A model generated the notes under the pieces. That model was given only the letters and a program-made list of their open reading frames with translations. It was not told the DNA's origin and searched no databases. A stretch of DNA of 64,000 nucleotides, from NCBI GenBank assembly GCA_035695105.1, contig DASSEV010000020.1:129007-193006 (forward strand), given 5' to 3'. The DNA comes from JAICYJ01 sp035695105. Its GTDB lineage: Bacteria; Actinomycetota; Thermoleophilia; Gaiellales; JAICJC01. Position numbers and translations under genes: made by a program. Shown piece by piece: positions 25,503 through 34,854 of the stretch (positions are counted from its first letter, which is position 1; every line of letters starts with the position of its first letter).

Positions 25503-26594
25503 GTGGCGACGTTGTCAATGGCAGTGGAAAGCACTCCCCAGCTCGACGCGGCATCTGTGCCCAAGGACTTCCTTGACACCAACGACTGCAGCCGCGCTCA
25601 GCTGAGCGAGCTGCTCGCGCTGGTCGAGCTGTTGAAGGAGGCGGACTACGCCGGCTGTGTTCCCGACCTCCTGTCGCACCGGTCGCTGGGCATGATCTTC
25701 GAGGAGCCGTCGACGCGCACCCGCGTGTCGTTCGAGGTGGCGATGGTCAAGCTCGGCGGTCATGCGCTGTACCTGAAGCCGGGCGAGATACATCTCGGCG
25801 TTCGCGAGTCGCTGGGAGACACGGCGAGGGTGCTGTCTCGCATGTGCGATGTGATCGAGGCTCGCGTGCTCAAGCACCAGACGGTCGTCGACCTGGCGCG
25901 GTTCGCCAGCGTCCCCGTCATCAACGGCCTCTCCGATTACAACCACCCGACCCAGGCCGTCTGCGATCTCTTCACGATGATGGAGCACCTGCCGCCCGGC
26001 AAGCGGCTCGAGGATTGCCGTGTGGTCTTCGTCGGGGATCGGACGAACGTCTGCTCGTCCACGATGCACATCACCACGAAGTTCGGAATGCACTTCATCC
26101 ACGCGGCCCCGTTGGACTACCAGTCGCCGGCGGAATGGATCTCGCTTGCCGAGCGCAACATCGGCGACGCGGGCTCGGGCTCGGTGGCCGTCACGGAGGA
26201 GGTCGAGGACGCCGTGGCCGGCGCCGATTTCGTCTACACCGACCTCTGGTGGTGGGTGGATCAGGAGGACGAGATCCCGCAGCGGAGGGCTGCCTTCATG
26301 CCGCGCTACCAGGTCTCCGGCGACCTCATGCGCCTTGCCTCCGACCGGACGAAGTTCATGCATTGCCTACCCGCGTCGAGAGGCGTTGAGGTCACCGACG
26401 AGGTCATCGACTCCCAGCAGTCGATCGTGTTCGACCAGGCCGAGAACCGGCTGCACACCGAGAAGGCGCTGCTGGGCTGGCTGACGTATCCGCGGCTCTC
26501 CCCGTCGCCGACGGCGGATCTCCGGGCCCACTACGCAGGACAGGCGCACGCCCGCCTTGCACGACTCGTACCACAGGAAAGAGGTGAGCGGTGA
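25503..26594 (+). CDS. ptcA: Putrescine (ornithine-type) carbamoyltransferase
   Basis: 363 residues, GTG with GGAGG upstream. The carbamoyl-phosphate site EEPSTRTRVSFE, the HPTQAVCDLFT block and FMHCLPASRGVEVTDEVID place it in the aspartate/ornithine carbamoyltransferase family. Downstream agmatine deiminase and permease point to putrescine carbamoyltransferase: N-carbamoylputrescine plus phosphate gives putrescine and carbamoyl phosphate. The pathway runs agmatine, N-carbamoylputrescine, putrescine. Ornithine activity cannot be excluded by sequence alone. Stop overlaps the permease ATG (TGATG). No carbamate kinase gene is adjacent. Confidence 0.85.
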   Translation: MATLSMAVESTPQLDAASVPKDFLDTNDCSRAQLSELLALVELLKEADYAGCVPDLLSHRSLGMIFEEPSTRTRVSFEVAMVKLGGHALYLKPGEIHLGVRESLGDTARVLSRMCDVIEARVLKHQTVVDLARFASVPVINGLSDYNHPTQAVCDLFTMMEHLPPGKRLEDCRVVFVGDRTNVCSSTMHITTKFGMHFIHAAPLDYQSPAEWISLAERNIGDAGSGSVAVTEEVEDAVAGADFVYTDLWWWVDQEDEIPQRRAAFMPRYQVSGDLMRLASDRTKFMHCLPASRGVEVTDEVIDSQQSIVFDQAENRLHTEKALLGWLTYPRLSPSPTADLRAHYAGQAHARLARLVPQERGER

Positions 26595-28039
26595 TGGCAG
26601 TCCTGGCACCGGCTGAGAGCCGGCAGGAGTCCCGGACCGAGCGCAGGCGCGTGCTCAGCCTGCTCGACGTGACGCTGTTTTCGATCTCGGCGATCCTCGT
26701 CGTCGATCAGCTGACCGCCACGGCAAGCATCGGCGTGTCGAGCGTCGGTTGGTGGGCCGTCGCGATCCTGCTGTTCTTCGTCCCGAGCGCGCTTGTCATC
26801 GCCGAGCTCTCGACGACGTATCCCGAGCAGGGCGGCATCTACGCCTGGGTGCTCCGCGCATTCGGACGCAAGATGGCGGCCCGGACCACCTACTGGTACT
26901 GGGTCAACGTCGGCATGTGGATGCCCTCGGTGTACCTGCTGTTCACCGGGGTCATGGTGGCACTGTTCTGGTCGAGCGCGTCGGTGTTCCAGCAGTCGAT
27001 GGTCGCGATCGTCCTCGTCTGGCTGACAGTGCTGGTCTGCGCGCTGACGCTCGATGTGAGCTCCAAGTTCACGGGCGCCAGCGCCGCGCTGAAGGCGATC
27101 ATCATCCTTGCGCTCGTCATCGGCTCTGTCGTATTCGCGATCCGTCACGGCGCGGCAAACAGCTTCTCCGGCGGGAACATGCTCCCGCACTTCGGTGTTG
27201 CGAAGACCTTCCTCCCGGTGCTCGTGTACCAGCTGCTCGGGTTCGAGCTGGTGTCGTCGATGTCAGGAGAGATGAAGGATCCCGAGCGCGACATGCCGCG
27301 AGCGATCCTGATGTCAGGCCTCGTCGTGGCCGGCCTGTACGTGGCGGGAACCGTGGGCATGCTGCTGGCCATGCCGGTCGCACAGATCGGCCTCACCGAG
27401 GGACTCGTGGACACGTTCAAGGTGATCTTCGGGAACCTGTCCGGATTCGTCTGGCTGCTGTCCCTCGGGGTCATGGCCACCTACTTCGGGAACATGGTCA
27501 CGTGGGCGCTCGGCGCCAACAAGGCCGCGGCGGAGGCCGCCGCCGCCGGTGAGCTTCCGGCGATCCTCGGCCGCGAGAACCGTCGCGGCAGCCCGGTCTG
27601 GGCGCTCGTCCTCACCGGCCTGATCGCGACGGTCGTGCTGCTGGTCACCGGGATCTTCATCACCTCGCAGGACAACCTGTACTTCGCAATCTTCGCCGCC
27701 TCCTCGGCGATCTTCCTGCTGCCCTACCTGTGGATGTTCCCGGCGGTGATCCGGTTGCGGCAGACCGACCCCGCCAGGCGGCGTCCGTTCCGGGTACCGG
27801 GTGGGTTGCCCGGCCTCTGGCTCTGCACGGTGCTCACGACCGCCGGGTCGCTGGCGACGCTCGTGCTCTTCCTGTGGACGCCGGGTGAGCCGATCGACTG
27901 GTCGTACACCGGCCCGCTGATGGGCCTGGTGGTGGCCGCGGTCGTCGCCGGAGAGCTGATCATCGCCTACTGCTTCCGGCAGCGGCACGGGGCCGCCCCG
28001 GCTGCTCGCTCGACCTCATCGGGGGTGACGGCTCGATGA
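26594..28039 (+). CDS. APC-family amino acid/polyamine permease (probable agmatine-putrescine antiporter)
   Basis: 481 residues, twelve predicted helices. RRRVLSLLDVTLFSISAILVVD and the helix-1/helix-6 discontinuities (LGFELVSSMSGEMKDPERD) are typical of APC transporters. Its place between carbamoyltransferase and agmatine deiminase, with four-base-type overlaps on both sides, suggests exchange of agmatine for putrescine, as by AguD. GAGGTG ribosome site seven bases before ATG. A GTG one codon upstream is also possible. Confidence 0.87.
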   Translation: MAVLAPAESRQESRTERRRVLSLLDVTLFSISAILVVDQLTATASIGVSSVGWWAVAILLFFVPSALVIAELSTTYPEQGGIYAWVLRAFGRKMAARTTYWYWVNVGMWMPSVYLLFTGVMVALFWSSASVFQQSMVAIVLVWLTVLVCALTLDVSSKFTGASAALKAIIILALVIGSVVFAIRHGAANSFSGGNMLPHFGVAKTFLPVLVYQLLGFELVSSMSGEMKDPERDMPRAILMSGLVVAGLYVAGTVGMLLAMPVAQIGLTEGLVDTFKVIFGNLSGFVWLLSLGVMATYFGNMVTWALGANKAAAEAAAAGELPAILGRENRRGSPVWALVLTGLIATVVLLVTGIFITSQDNLYFAIFAASSAIFLLPYLWMFPAVIRLRQTDPARRRPFRVPGGLPGLWLCTVLTTAGSLATLVLFLWTPGEPIDWSYTGPLMGLVVAAVVAGELIIAYCFRQRHGAAPAARSTSSGVTAR

Positions 28040-29154
28040 CGCATCTGTTCGACAGCACGCCGAGGGAGGACGGGTTTCGCATGCCCGCGGAGTTCAGTCT
28101 CCACGCCGAGACCTGGATGGCGTGGCCGGAGCGAACCGATAACTGGCGACTCGGGGCGAAGCCCGCGCAGCACGCCTTCGCGATGGTTGCGGAGGCGATC
28201 GTGGCCTCCGAGCCGGTGACGATGGCCGTGTCTCCCGATCAGTGGCAGCACGCGCGTGACGTGCTCGCCGAGGAGATCCGCGTCGTCGAGATGACCGCGA
28301 ACGACTCGTGGATGCGCGACATGGGACCCACCATCGTCGTCAACGACGAAGGCCGCCGGCGCGGCGTCGACTGGATCTTCAACGCATGGGGTGGGTTGGA
28401 GGGCGGCCTCTACTTCCCCTGGGATCAGGATGAGCTGGTCGCCCGCAAGCTGCTCGACGACGAGCAGTTCGACCGGTATCGCGCGCCGATCGTGCTCGAG
28501 GGCGGGTCGATCCACGTCGACGGCGAAGGCACGCTGCTCACAACCGAGCAGTGCCTGCTCAACCACAACCGCAACCCCGGCATGACACGAGGCGAGATCG
28601 AGGAGCACCTGCGCGACTACACCGGAGCAGAGACGATCGTCTGGCTCGGAGAGGGCGTCTACAACGACGAGACCAGCGGACACGTCGACAACCTCGCATG
28701 CTTCGCGGCGCCGGGGAAGGTGCTGCTCACGTGGACCGAGGACACCCGAGACCCGCAATACGAGATCTCTCTCGACGCCCGCCGCCGGCTCGAGGCGGCG
28801 AAGGACGCGCGCGGCCGCTCGTTCGAGGTCATTCTCGTGCCCTCGCCCGGGCCGCTTCTGATCACGGAGGAGGAGGCGGGAGGAGTCGACCCCGCTGACG
28901 GGACATTGCCTCGGAACGCCGGGGACAGGCTGGCCGCCTCGTACGTCAACTTCTACATCGCGAACAGCCGCATCATCGCGCCGCTGCTCGACAGGAGCGT
29001 CGACGACGAGGCATTGGCCGTCCTTGCGGATGCGTTCCCCGGCAGGCGGGTGGTCGGGATCGACGCACGCGAGATCCTGCTGGGCGGAGGCGACATCCAC
29101 TGCATCACCCAGCAGATCCCGGCAGCGACGAGCATGACCGCGAGCGCCCGGTAA
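28036..29154 (+). CDS. aguA: Agmatine deiminase
   Basis: 372 residues, full length for the family. It belongs to the peptidyl-arginine-deiminase-like fold: MPAEFSLHAETWMAWPER, NDSWMRDMGPT, VLEGGSIHVDGEGTLL, ETSGHVDN and the catalytic GGGDIHCITQQ with C356. It hydrolyses agmatine to N-carbamoylputrescine and ammonia in the cytoplasm, feeding the carbamoyltransferase two genes upstream. ATG overlaps the permease stop by four bases. Confidence 0.95.
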   Translation: MTHLFDSTPREDGFRMPAEFSLHAETWMAWPERTDNWRLGAKPAQHAFAMVAEAIVASEPVTMAVSPDQWQHARDVLAEEIRVVEMTANDSWMRDMGPTIVVNDEGRRRGVDWIFNAWGGLEGGLYFPWDQDELVARKLLDDEQFDRYRAPIVLEGGSIHVDGEGTLLTTEQCLLNHNRNPGMTRGEIEEHLRDYTGAETIVWLGEGVYNDETSGHVDNLACFAAPGKVLLTWTEDTRDPQYEISLDARRRLEAAKDARGRSFEVILVPSPGPLLITEEEAGGVDPADGTLPRNAGDRLAASYVNFYIANSRIIAPLLDRSVDDEALAVLADAFPGRRVVGIDAREILLGGGDIHCITQQIPAATSMTASAR

Positions 29155-29206
29155 GCCGCGGCCATGCACGAGTTGGACGCTGTCAGCGTGATGTGGGGAC
29201 AGTCGG

Positions 29207-30871
29207 ATGCGTGACGACGACCCGATCAACGGGCTGACGGCGTTCATGCAGGCGGCGCCCGATGGGATGGTCGCCGTGGATCCCGCGGGGTGCATTCGGG
29301 CAGCCAACGGCCCGGCGTGTGACATGTTCGGATACCGGAGGGACGACCTGCTCGGGCAGAAGGTCGAGGTGCTTGTCCCTGAAGGGCTGCGGGCAGCGCA
29401 TGTCGGCCACCGAGAGCGCTTCGAGCGCAATCCGCATACCCGGCCGATGGGCGCAGGTATCGAACTGGTCGCCCGGCGCTCGGACGGGACCGAGTTCCCC
29501 ACCGAGATCAGCCTCTCGTCCGTGGATACAGCCGGCAGCCGCCTGACATTGGCCGCTGTACGAGATGTGACCCAGCGCCGAGCGATGGAAGCGGCCACGC
29601 GGGAGGCGATCTCCGCGCTGGCCGAGGCGCAGGCGATCGCGCACGTTGGATCCTGGTCGTGGGAGCCGCGGTCTGACACGGCGACCTGGTCGGATGAGAT
29701 GTATCGCATCTTCGGCCGGGATCCCGCGTCTGGGCCCGCCACGAGCGAGGCGTTCTTCGCATACGTGCACCCCGATGATCGCGAGCGTGTCGCCTCGGGC
29801 TACCGTCAGACGTTCGGTGGCGGCGGCAGCTTCGCGCTCGACTACCGCATCATCCGGCCAGACGGCGAGCAGCGGGTCGTGCATGCGCTCGGCCGGCGCG
29901 ATGACGCGCGGCCGGCGGCGTACATCGGCACGGTTCAGGATGTCACCGCTCTGCGTGCCACCGAGCACAGGCTGCGCACCTCGGAACAGGCGCTTCGCGA
30001 CCATGAGCAGCTGCTCAAGGATGCGCAGGAGCTGGCGCACGTGGGCTCCTGGGAGTGGGACGTCTCCGGCGAGCGCGTCATGTTGAGCGACGAGCTTTGC
30101 CGGATCCTGGGACGCCCCGTCGGGTCTCGGCCGACCAGGGATCAGTTTCTCGGCGTGATACACCCCGACGACCGTGACCTCGTGTCCGCCGACGGTGTGA
30201 CGGCGTCGACCATCGACCGCGACTATCGCATCGTGCGGCCGGACGGCACTGTCCGCGAGGTCCACGGTCGCCGATACGGGCACGTGGACGAGCAGGGCAG
30301 GGTCACGCGCCTGTTCGGAACGATCCAGGACATCACCGAACGCAAGCGTCACGAGCTGAAGCTCCAGCGCCTCGCGACGCATGACCCACTCACAGGGCTG
30401 GCGAACCGGCGCATGTTCGACGAGCGGTTGCACGATGAGATGGCGCGGGCTGTCCGTGACCCGGCACCCATCAGCGTTGTCCTGTTCGACATCGATCACT
30501 TCAAGGCGATCAACGACGAGCACGGTCATCCGACCGGCGACCGTGTGCTGGCGGAGATCGCCGGGCGCCTTCGCGAACATGTCCGCGACGGAGAGCTGCT
30601 CGCACGTCTGGGCGGCGAGGAGTTCGGCTGGATCCTGCCCGGCGCGCGTCGGGACGGCGCATTTCGAGCGGCTGAGCGCGCTCGCCGCGCGGTGGCGGAT
30701 ACGCCAATCGAGGGTATCGGCGTGACGGTGTCGGGTGGGGTTGCGACCGCCGATCGGCCGGAGGGGTTGAAGGCCCTGTACCGGCACGCGGATCAGGCGC
30801 TCTACCAGGCGAAGGAGCGCGGTCGAAACCAGACCATCCGTCACACTCACGGGGCGTCCCAGGCTGCCTGA
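29207..30871 (+). CDS. PAS-PAS-PAS diguanylate cyclase
   Basis: 554 residues. Three PAS domains (about 10-125, 140-260 and 270-385; the latter two share VGSWSWE/VGSWEWD and YRI(I/V)RPDG blocks, so they are tandem duplicates) feed a GGDEF domain (about 390-550) with the intact active site LGGEEF and the metal site FDIDHFKAIND. The inhibitory I-site normally RxxD reads RDGE, so product inhibition may be weak. It probably makes cyclic di-GMP in response to a redox or ligand signal. No EAL domain, no membrane segment, so cytoplasmic. Confidence 0.92.
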   Translation: MRDDDPINGLTAFMQAAPDGMVAVDPAGCIRAANGPACDMFGYRRDDLLGQKVEVLVPEGLRAAHVGHRERFERNPHTRPMGAGIELVARRSDGTEFPTEISLSSVDTAGSRLTLAAVRDVTQRRAMEAATREAISALAEAQAIAHVGSWSWEPRSDTATWSDEMYRIFGRDPASGPATSEAFFAYVHPDDRERVASGYRQTFGGGGSFALDYRIIRPDGEQRVVHALGRRDDARPAAYIGTVQDVTALRATEHRLRTSEQALRDHEQLLKDAQELAHVGSWEWDVSGERVMLSDELCRILGRPVGSRPTRDQFLGVIHPDDRDLVSADGVTASTIDRDYRIVRPDGTVREVHGRRYGHVDEQGRVTRLFGTIQDITERKRHELKLQRLATHDPLTGLANRRMFDERLHDEMARAVRDPAPISVVLFDIDHFKAINDEHGHPTGDRVLAEIAGRLREHVRDGELLARLGGEEFGWILPGARRDGAFRAAERARRAVADTPIEGIGVTVSGGVATADRPEGLKALYRHADQALYQAKERGRNQTIRHTHGASQAA

Positions 30872-30951
30872 GATCGGGGGTTTCCCGGATGCTGCCTCTC
30901 TGGGCCAGTGATGTCGTACGGCCCGTAGGTGCGTTTGATGGAGGGGTCAGC

Positions 30952-32211
30952 TTGAGGATCCGGCCGAGAAGCGTTGCCGTATGTGTGCTGTTGGTCGTGG
31001 CGTTGGTTGGCGCGGGAGCGGCAAGTCGTGCTGAGGCGGCTCCGCGGTATTCCATCCGGGGGCTTGGCATGGGGCCGAACTCGTACGCCTCGGCGATCAA
31101 CTCCTTGGGCGTGGTTGTCGGAGCCGCGCAGACCAACGGCACCGCGCGCGCGTTCATCTGGCGTCGACGGACCGGCGCACGGTATCTCCCCTCGGTCACC
31201 GGGGATTGGACAGCAGCGGGCGGAATCAACGATCGCGGAGATGTCGTCGGTGTCAGCCAGCCGGACGCGGTGCTGTGGCGCAACGACGGCCGGATCTTCA
31301 GGATCCCGGCCGGCACCCTCAGCCAGGAGCCATGCGAATCCGTCCTGTTCGGTGCCGGTCTGATCAACGACAGCAGGCTGGTCGTTGGCGGCGGCGCGGG
31401 CGACTGCGACCCGTCCGGCTTCATGTACACGTGGGACGCATCGCACCTGACCACGTGCCATACCTCAGGGTGCCCGAACTACACGTACGTCGGATTCGAT
31501 GTCGGCGCCGCCGGGCTCACCGAGCAGGGCATGATGGTCGGCGCATCCGGCTATTACGCCGATCCGATGGCGCAGCCGTTTACCTACATGAACGGCACGT
31601 TCACGTGGCTTCCTCTGCTGCTCGATCTTCCCGGCGTGTCCGTCGGCGGCGCCGAGGCCGTGAACCGAGACGGCTCGCTGATCGTCGGCTGGTCGACCAA
31701 GCTCATCCAGGCGCCCTACCAGACCGCGAACCGGGCGGTCGAATGGTTCGGTCCGTCACACATCGTTCGCGACCTGACCCCACGACTCCCCCAACCTTGG
31801 GATGACAGTGGAGCAGACTCCGTCAACAAGGCGGGAACCGTGTTGCTGCACTACTACGACTACGGCACCTCCACCTACACCTTCCGGCTTCGCACGCCGG
31901 ATGGCCACCTCTATCCCATCGATGCGCTGATCCCGTATCCGGGCCGGTGGACATCGATCCAGCCTTTCGCGATCAACGACAACGGCGTGATCATCGGTGA
32001 GGCCATGCGAAACGGTACGCCGCGCGCTGTGATCCTCACGCCCATCCGCCCCCAACCGGGAACGGTTCCACTGGCCCGACGAGCTGGGCCGTCCGCCCAA
32101 CGCCTGATCGCACCACGAGGCTGCCTCCACTCAGCGGCAAAGCACGCGCCGCTGTCCCCGCGGCAAGCGTTGCTCATGGCTGCCGCGACAGGGTGCGCTT
32201 CTCACCTCTAG
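30952..32211 (+). CDS. Secreted HAF-repeat-like protein
   Basis: 419 residues from a TTG chosen because GGAGGGG lies six bases upstream and it yields a clean signal peptide (RIRPRSVAVCVLLVVALVGA). An ATG 21 codons earlier lacks a ribosome site. The mature part carries repeats of the type AINSLGVVVGAA, GINDRGDVVGVS, LINDSRLVVGGG, AVNRDGSLIVGW and AINDNGVIIGEA, the HAF/DUF3466-type beta-propeller signature of extracellular proteins. The last 50 residues are non-repetitive and basic. Function unknown; secreted. Confidence 0.8.
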   Translation: MRIRPRSVAVCVLLVVALVGAGAASRAEAAPRYSIRGLGMGPNSYASAINSLGVVVGAAQTNGTARAFIWRRRTGARYLPSVTGDWTAAGGINDRGDVVGVSQPDAVLWRNDGRIFRIPAGTLSQEPCESVLFGAGLINDSRLVVGGGAGDCDPSGFMYTWDASHLTTCHTSGCPNYTYVGFDVGAAGLTEQGMMVGASGYYADPMAQPFTYMNGTFTWLPLLLDLPGVSVGGAEAVNRDGSLIVGWSTKLIQAPYQTANRAVEWFGPSHIVRDLTPRLPQPWDDSGADSVNKAGTVLLHYYDYGTSTYTFRLRTPDGHLYPIDALIPYPGRWTSIQPFAINDNGVIIGEAMRNGTPRAVILTPIRPQPGTVPLARRAGPSAQRLIAPRGCLHSAAKHAPLSPRQALLMAAATGCASHL

Positions 32212-32332
32212 ATCCTGTCCGTTGAGACGGCGGTGAACGGTGGGGTTCGGGCACTCTGAGTGCTGGGTCCCCGGAGTGGAGCTGCGACGCTGTCGCGTCA
32301 ATCCTGGGCGCTGGTACAGCCGAACGTTGGCG

Positions 32333-32559
32333 TCACGGCTCCGCCTTGGGCGACTCACCTTGGCTGACGACGCGAGTAGCGGCCTCGCGCACGCTGATGC
32401 GTTCTGCGTTGGCGATTTGGACAAGGAGATCAGATGCCTCGCTGATGCTGACGCCTGGCGTGCGGCGAGGATGCCCTTGGCTTGTTGCGGGCATCCCCGC
32501 ACGCTCTTGTGGGTGGCTGCGGATGCCCGGGGCGACGCGGCGGGGGAGACTGCGGGCAT
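32333..32559 (-). pseudogene. ANTAR-domain protein broken by a one-base deletion
   Basis: Reading from ATG 32559, one frame gives ...CPQQAKGILAAR and stops making sense; shifting frame at about 32456-32457 gives GVSISEASDLLVQIANAER and then ISVREAATRVV, ending in a stop at 32333-32335. Joined, this is a textbook ANTAR domain (QAKGxL ... xSxxEAxxLL ... REAATRVV), an RNA-binding antiterminator module. One missing base between Arg and Gly separates the halves. Either a real lesion or a sequencing error; a programmed shift is less likely. The gap around it holds no other gene. Confidence 0.7.
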
Positions 32560-32783
32560 GACAGCGCGGCCCCGGACATTCAAGATGGCTATTTCATGGC
32601 CACGACGCGGGCTGACCACCGATTCGCTGTTTGTGTCCTGGTCACCGGCTTCTGCCCCTGCGGATCGAAGGAGCCATACGGTCGGTGCGCTGGTTCAGCC
32701 GCCGGACTCGGTTCTCGTGCGCCATGCCGCGGTCACCCTCTAGCGTGCGCACGTCACGTGGATGGGAGCGTCGGGACCGGTCG

Positions 32784-33608
32784 GTGACGACGCGCCAGCT
32801 GCTGACGGGCGGGCTGGGGCTCGCAGTGCTCACGGTCGTGGGCACGGTCGGCTTCATGCTGACCGGCGATGGGGCGCTCGACTCGCTCTACCGCACGGTG
32901 AACACGCTCACCACCGCAGGTGCATTCGATCAGCCTCACACCACGGCCGGCAAGCTGGTGACGATCGCGATGCTGATCTGCGGTGTCGCGCTCTTCTTGT
33001 ATATCGTCGGACTGTTGGTCGAGTTGGTGGTCGGCGGAGTGGCTTCTGGAGCTTGGACGCAACGACGGATGGAAACGCGTATCGATCACCTCAGGAACCA
33101 CCGCATCATCTGCGGGTATGGACGCGTTGGAACACGCGTAGCCCGCACACTGGCCGCGAGCGGGGAGCGAATCGTCGTTCTCGACTCCAGCGAGGAGGCG
33201 ATCGACCGGGCACGTGCCGATGGGGTGCCGCACCTACAGGCTGACGGGTCTGACGATGAGGCGCTGCGACGCGCCGGTATCGGTCATGCCGCCGGACTCG
33301 TCGCCTGCGTTGACGATGATGCCGGCAACGTCTACATCGTCCTGACTGCGAAAGGGCTGCGTCCCGACCTGCACGTCGTCGCCCGCGCGTCCAGTGCGAC
33401 GGCCGCAGCAAAGCTCGAGCGCGCCGGAGCTGACGCGGTCGTCTCGCCGTACGAGATCGCCGGTGAGCGCATGGCAGGCATGCTTCGAGAACGGGCGCCG
33501 GTTGGCGCCCCCGACCACCTCCACGGCGCGAACAGGGCCGAGGTGGCCGACGAGGCGATGCCCACGCAGGCCCACGCACCTGCTGCCATGGAACCGCCAA
33601 ACCACTGA
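32784..33608 (+). CDS. Two-helix K+ channel with TrkA-N domain
   Basis: 274 residues from a GTG; GTG at 32745 and ATG at 32724 are other in-frame starts. Two membrane helices (about residues 5-25 and 55-80) bracket a pore loop, followed by a Rossmann TrkA-N/RCK domain (IICGYGRVGTRVARTLAASGE, VVLDSSEEAID) that binds NAD(H). The pore reads TLTTAGAFDQ instead of the canonical TVGYGD, so ion selectivity is uncertain. A TAGCGT box at 32741 is a possible -10. Confidence 0.82.
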   Translation: MTTRQLLTGGLGLAVLTVVGTVGFMLTGDGALDSLYRTVNTLTTAGAFDQPHTTAGKLVTIAMLICGVALFLYIVGLLVELVVGGVASGAWTQRRMETRIDHLRNHRIICGYGRVGTRVARTLAASGERIVVLDSSEEAIDRARADGVPHLQADGSDDEALRRAGIGHAAGLVACVDDDAGNVYIVLTAKGLRPDLHVVARASSATAAAKLERAGADAVVSPYEIAGERMAGMLRERAPVGAPDHLHGANRAEVADEAMPTQAHAPAAMEPPNH

Positions 33609-33693
33609 CGCTCGCCCGGAACGGGTTCTGGTGCCCCAGGGGCCGGCCTCGGCGACCGGGTGTCCAGGCCGGGTGTGCCCGCGGCATCAGTGG

Positions 33694-34065
33694 TCAGTCG
33701 AGTGCCCTCTTCAACCCTGCCAGGTCGGGCGCCCCGAGAACGATGCGGTTGCGGGTGGCGACATAGACGAGATCCAGGTCGATCCCGGCCCTGGCGATCC
33801 GGCGGGTGAGATCGGCGAGCACTCCGGGCCGATCCTCGACCTCCACCACCACCACCTCACGTTCGCGGCTGACGGCGAGATTCGAGATGGCAAGCGCGTG
33901 CCTCGCCGCCTCGGCGTGCGGGACGAGAATGTGGAGCTCGGCCCGGTCGCCCGGACCGACGCACGTCGCGGCCGCAATGTTCACTCCGGCGTCGCTGATC
34001 GCCTTGGCGACCTCAGCGAGCGCACCCGGCCGGTTCTCGATGTCGATGACGAGGTCGAATGGCAC
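33694..34065 (-). CDS. Tandem ACT-domain protein
   Basis: 123 residues: two ACT motifs, DLVIDIENRPGALAEVAKAISDAGVNI and VVVEVEDRPGVLADLTRRIARAGIDL, without a catalytic partner. Stand-alone ACT pairs bind small ligands, usually amino acids, and regulate partners. GGAG ribosome site. Convergent with the channel gene and divergent from the USP. Confidence 0.85.
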   Translation of the reverse strand: MPFDLVIDIENRPGALAEVAKAISDAGVNIAAATCVGPGDRAELHILVPHAEAARHALAISNLAVSREREVVVVEVEDRPGVLADLTRRIARAGIDLDLVYVATRNRIVLGAPDLAGLKRALD

Positions 34066-34235
34066 GTGGCGGTCTCCTCGAGGTGGGGCGCGGAATCTGC
34101 CTCCGCCTCCTCAACGCTTCGGCGCGGACATCTTCCAGGCGGAATGGTGGGCAACCCGCATGATGCCAGTGGGGAACCCCGATGTTGCGGTCGTGCTTCG
34201 TTGGCAGGCTGTGGGAGGCGAAACAGGAGGTCGAG

Positions 34236-34853
34236 ATGTTGCACATCGAGGACACGTCGAAGATCGTGGTCGGGGTGGACGGGTCGGCGAACAGCCGCGA
34301 CGCGGTCCGCTGGGCGTTCGAGCAGACGGGCGGCACCGGCGCGGTCCTCGAGCTGGTGCACGCCTGGCATGTCCCGGTCGACCGCGCTGTGGCGACGAAG
34401 GAAGCGCTGCCCGCCGCGGTGGAGCGGACGCCCGAGGTCGAGGCTGCGCTGGAGCTTGGTCACAACGAGGAGTTGGAGGCCGCCCGGCGGGAGGAGGAGG
34501 CGTTCAAGGATCTGCACGAGCGGCGGGCGGAGCGGCTGCTGGAGCGCGTATGCACGGCGGCGTTGCCGGATCCCGCAGATCGCGCGGACGTGCGCCTGAC
34601 GGCTGTCGAGGGTGCCGCCGGTCCTGCGCTGGTTCGGGCCGCCGAGGACGCCGACCTGTTGGTGGTGAGTAGCCACCGGACCAGGCAGCTGACGGCCGCC
34701 GTGCTGGGCTCGGTCAGCATGTACTGCACCCTGCACGCCGCCTGCCCGGTCGTCGTGCTTCCCACGCGACGCCGGGCCCGGACGGCGCAGAATCAACGAG
34801 GAAGTGCCGTGGGTTCCCGGCGGGTCGCGGAACGAACCTCCTACCGCCGGTGA
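34236..34853 (+). CDS. Universal stress protein with helical insertion
   Basis: 205 residues, AGGAGG upstream of ATG. KIVVGVDGSANSRDAVRWAF opens a Usp domain; DLLVVSSHRTRQLTAAVLGSVSMYCTLHAACPVVVLP ends it. Between them a charged helical insertion (ALELGHNEELEAARREEEAFKDLHERRAERLLE) makes it longer than a standard Usp. The G-rich ATP loop is altered. It is followed by the CoA ligase one base after its stop. Confidence 0.82.
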   Translation: MLHIEDTSKIVVGVDGSANSRDAVRWAFEQTGGTGAVLELVHAWHVPVDRAVATKEALPAAVERTPEVEAALELGHNEELEAARREEEAFKDLHERRAERLLERVCTAALPDPADRADVRLTAVEGAAGPALVRAAEDADLLVVSSHRTRQLTAAVLGSVSMYCTLHAACPVVVLPTRRRARTAQNQRGSAVGSRRVAERTSYRR

Positions 34854-34854
34854 C

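Noticed and set aside
32240..32743. 167-codon + strand frame across the ANTAR relic
   Set aside because: No family, odd composition, and the minus strand explains the region better.
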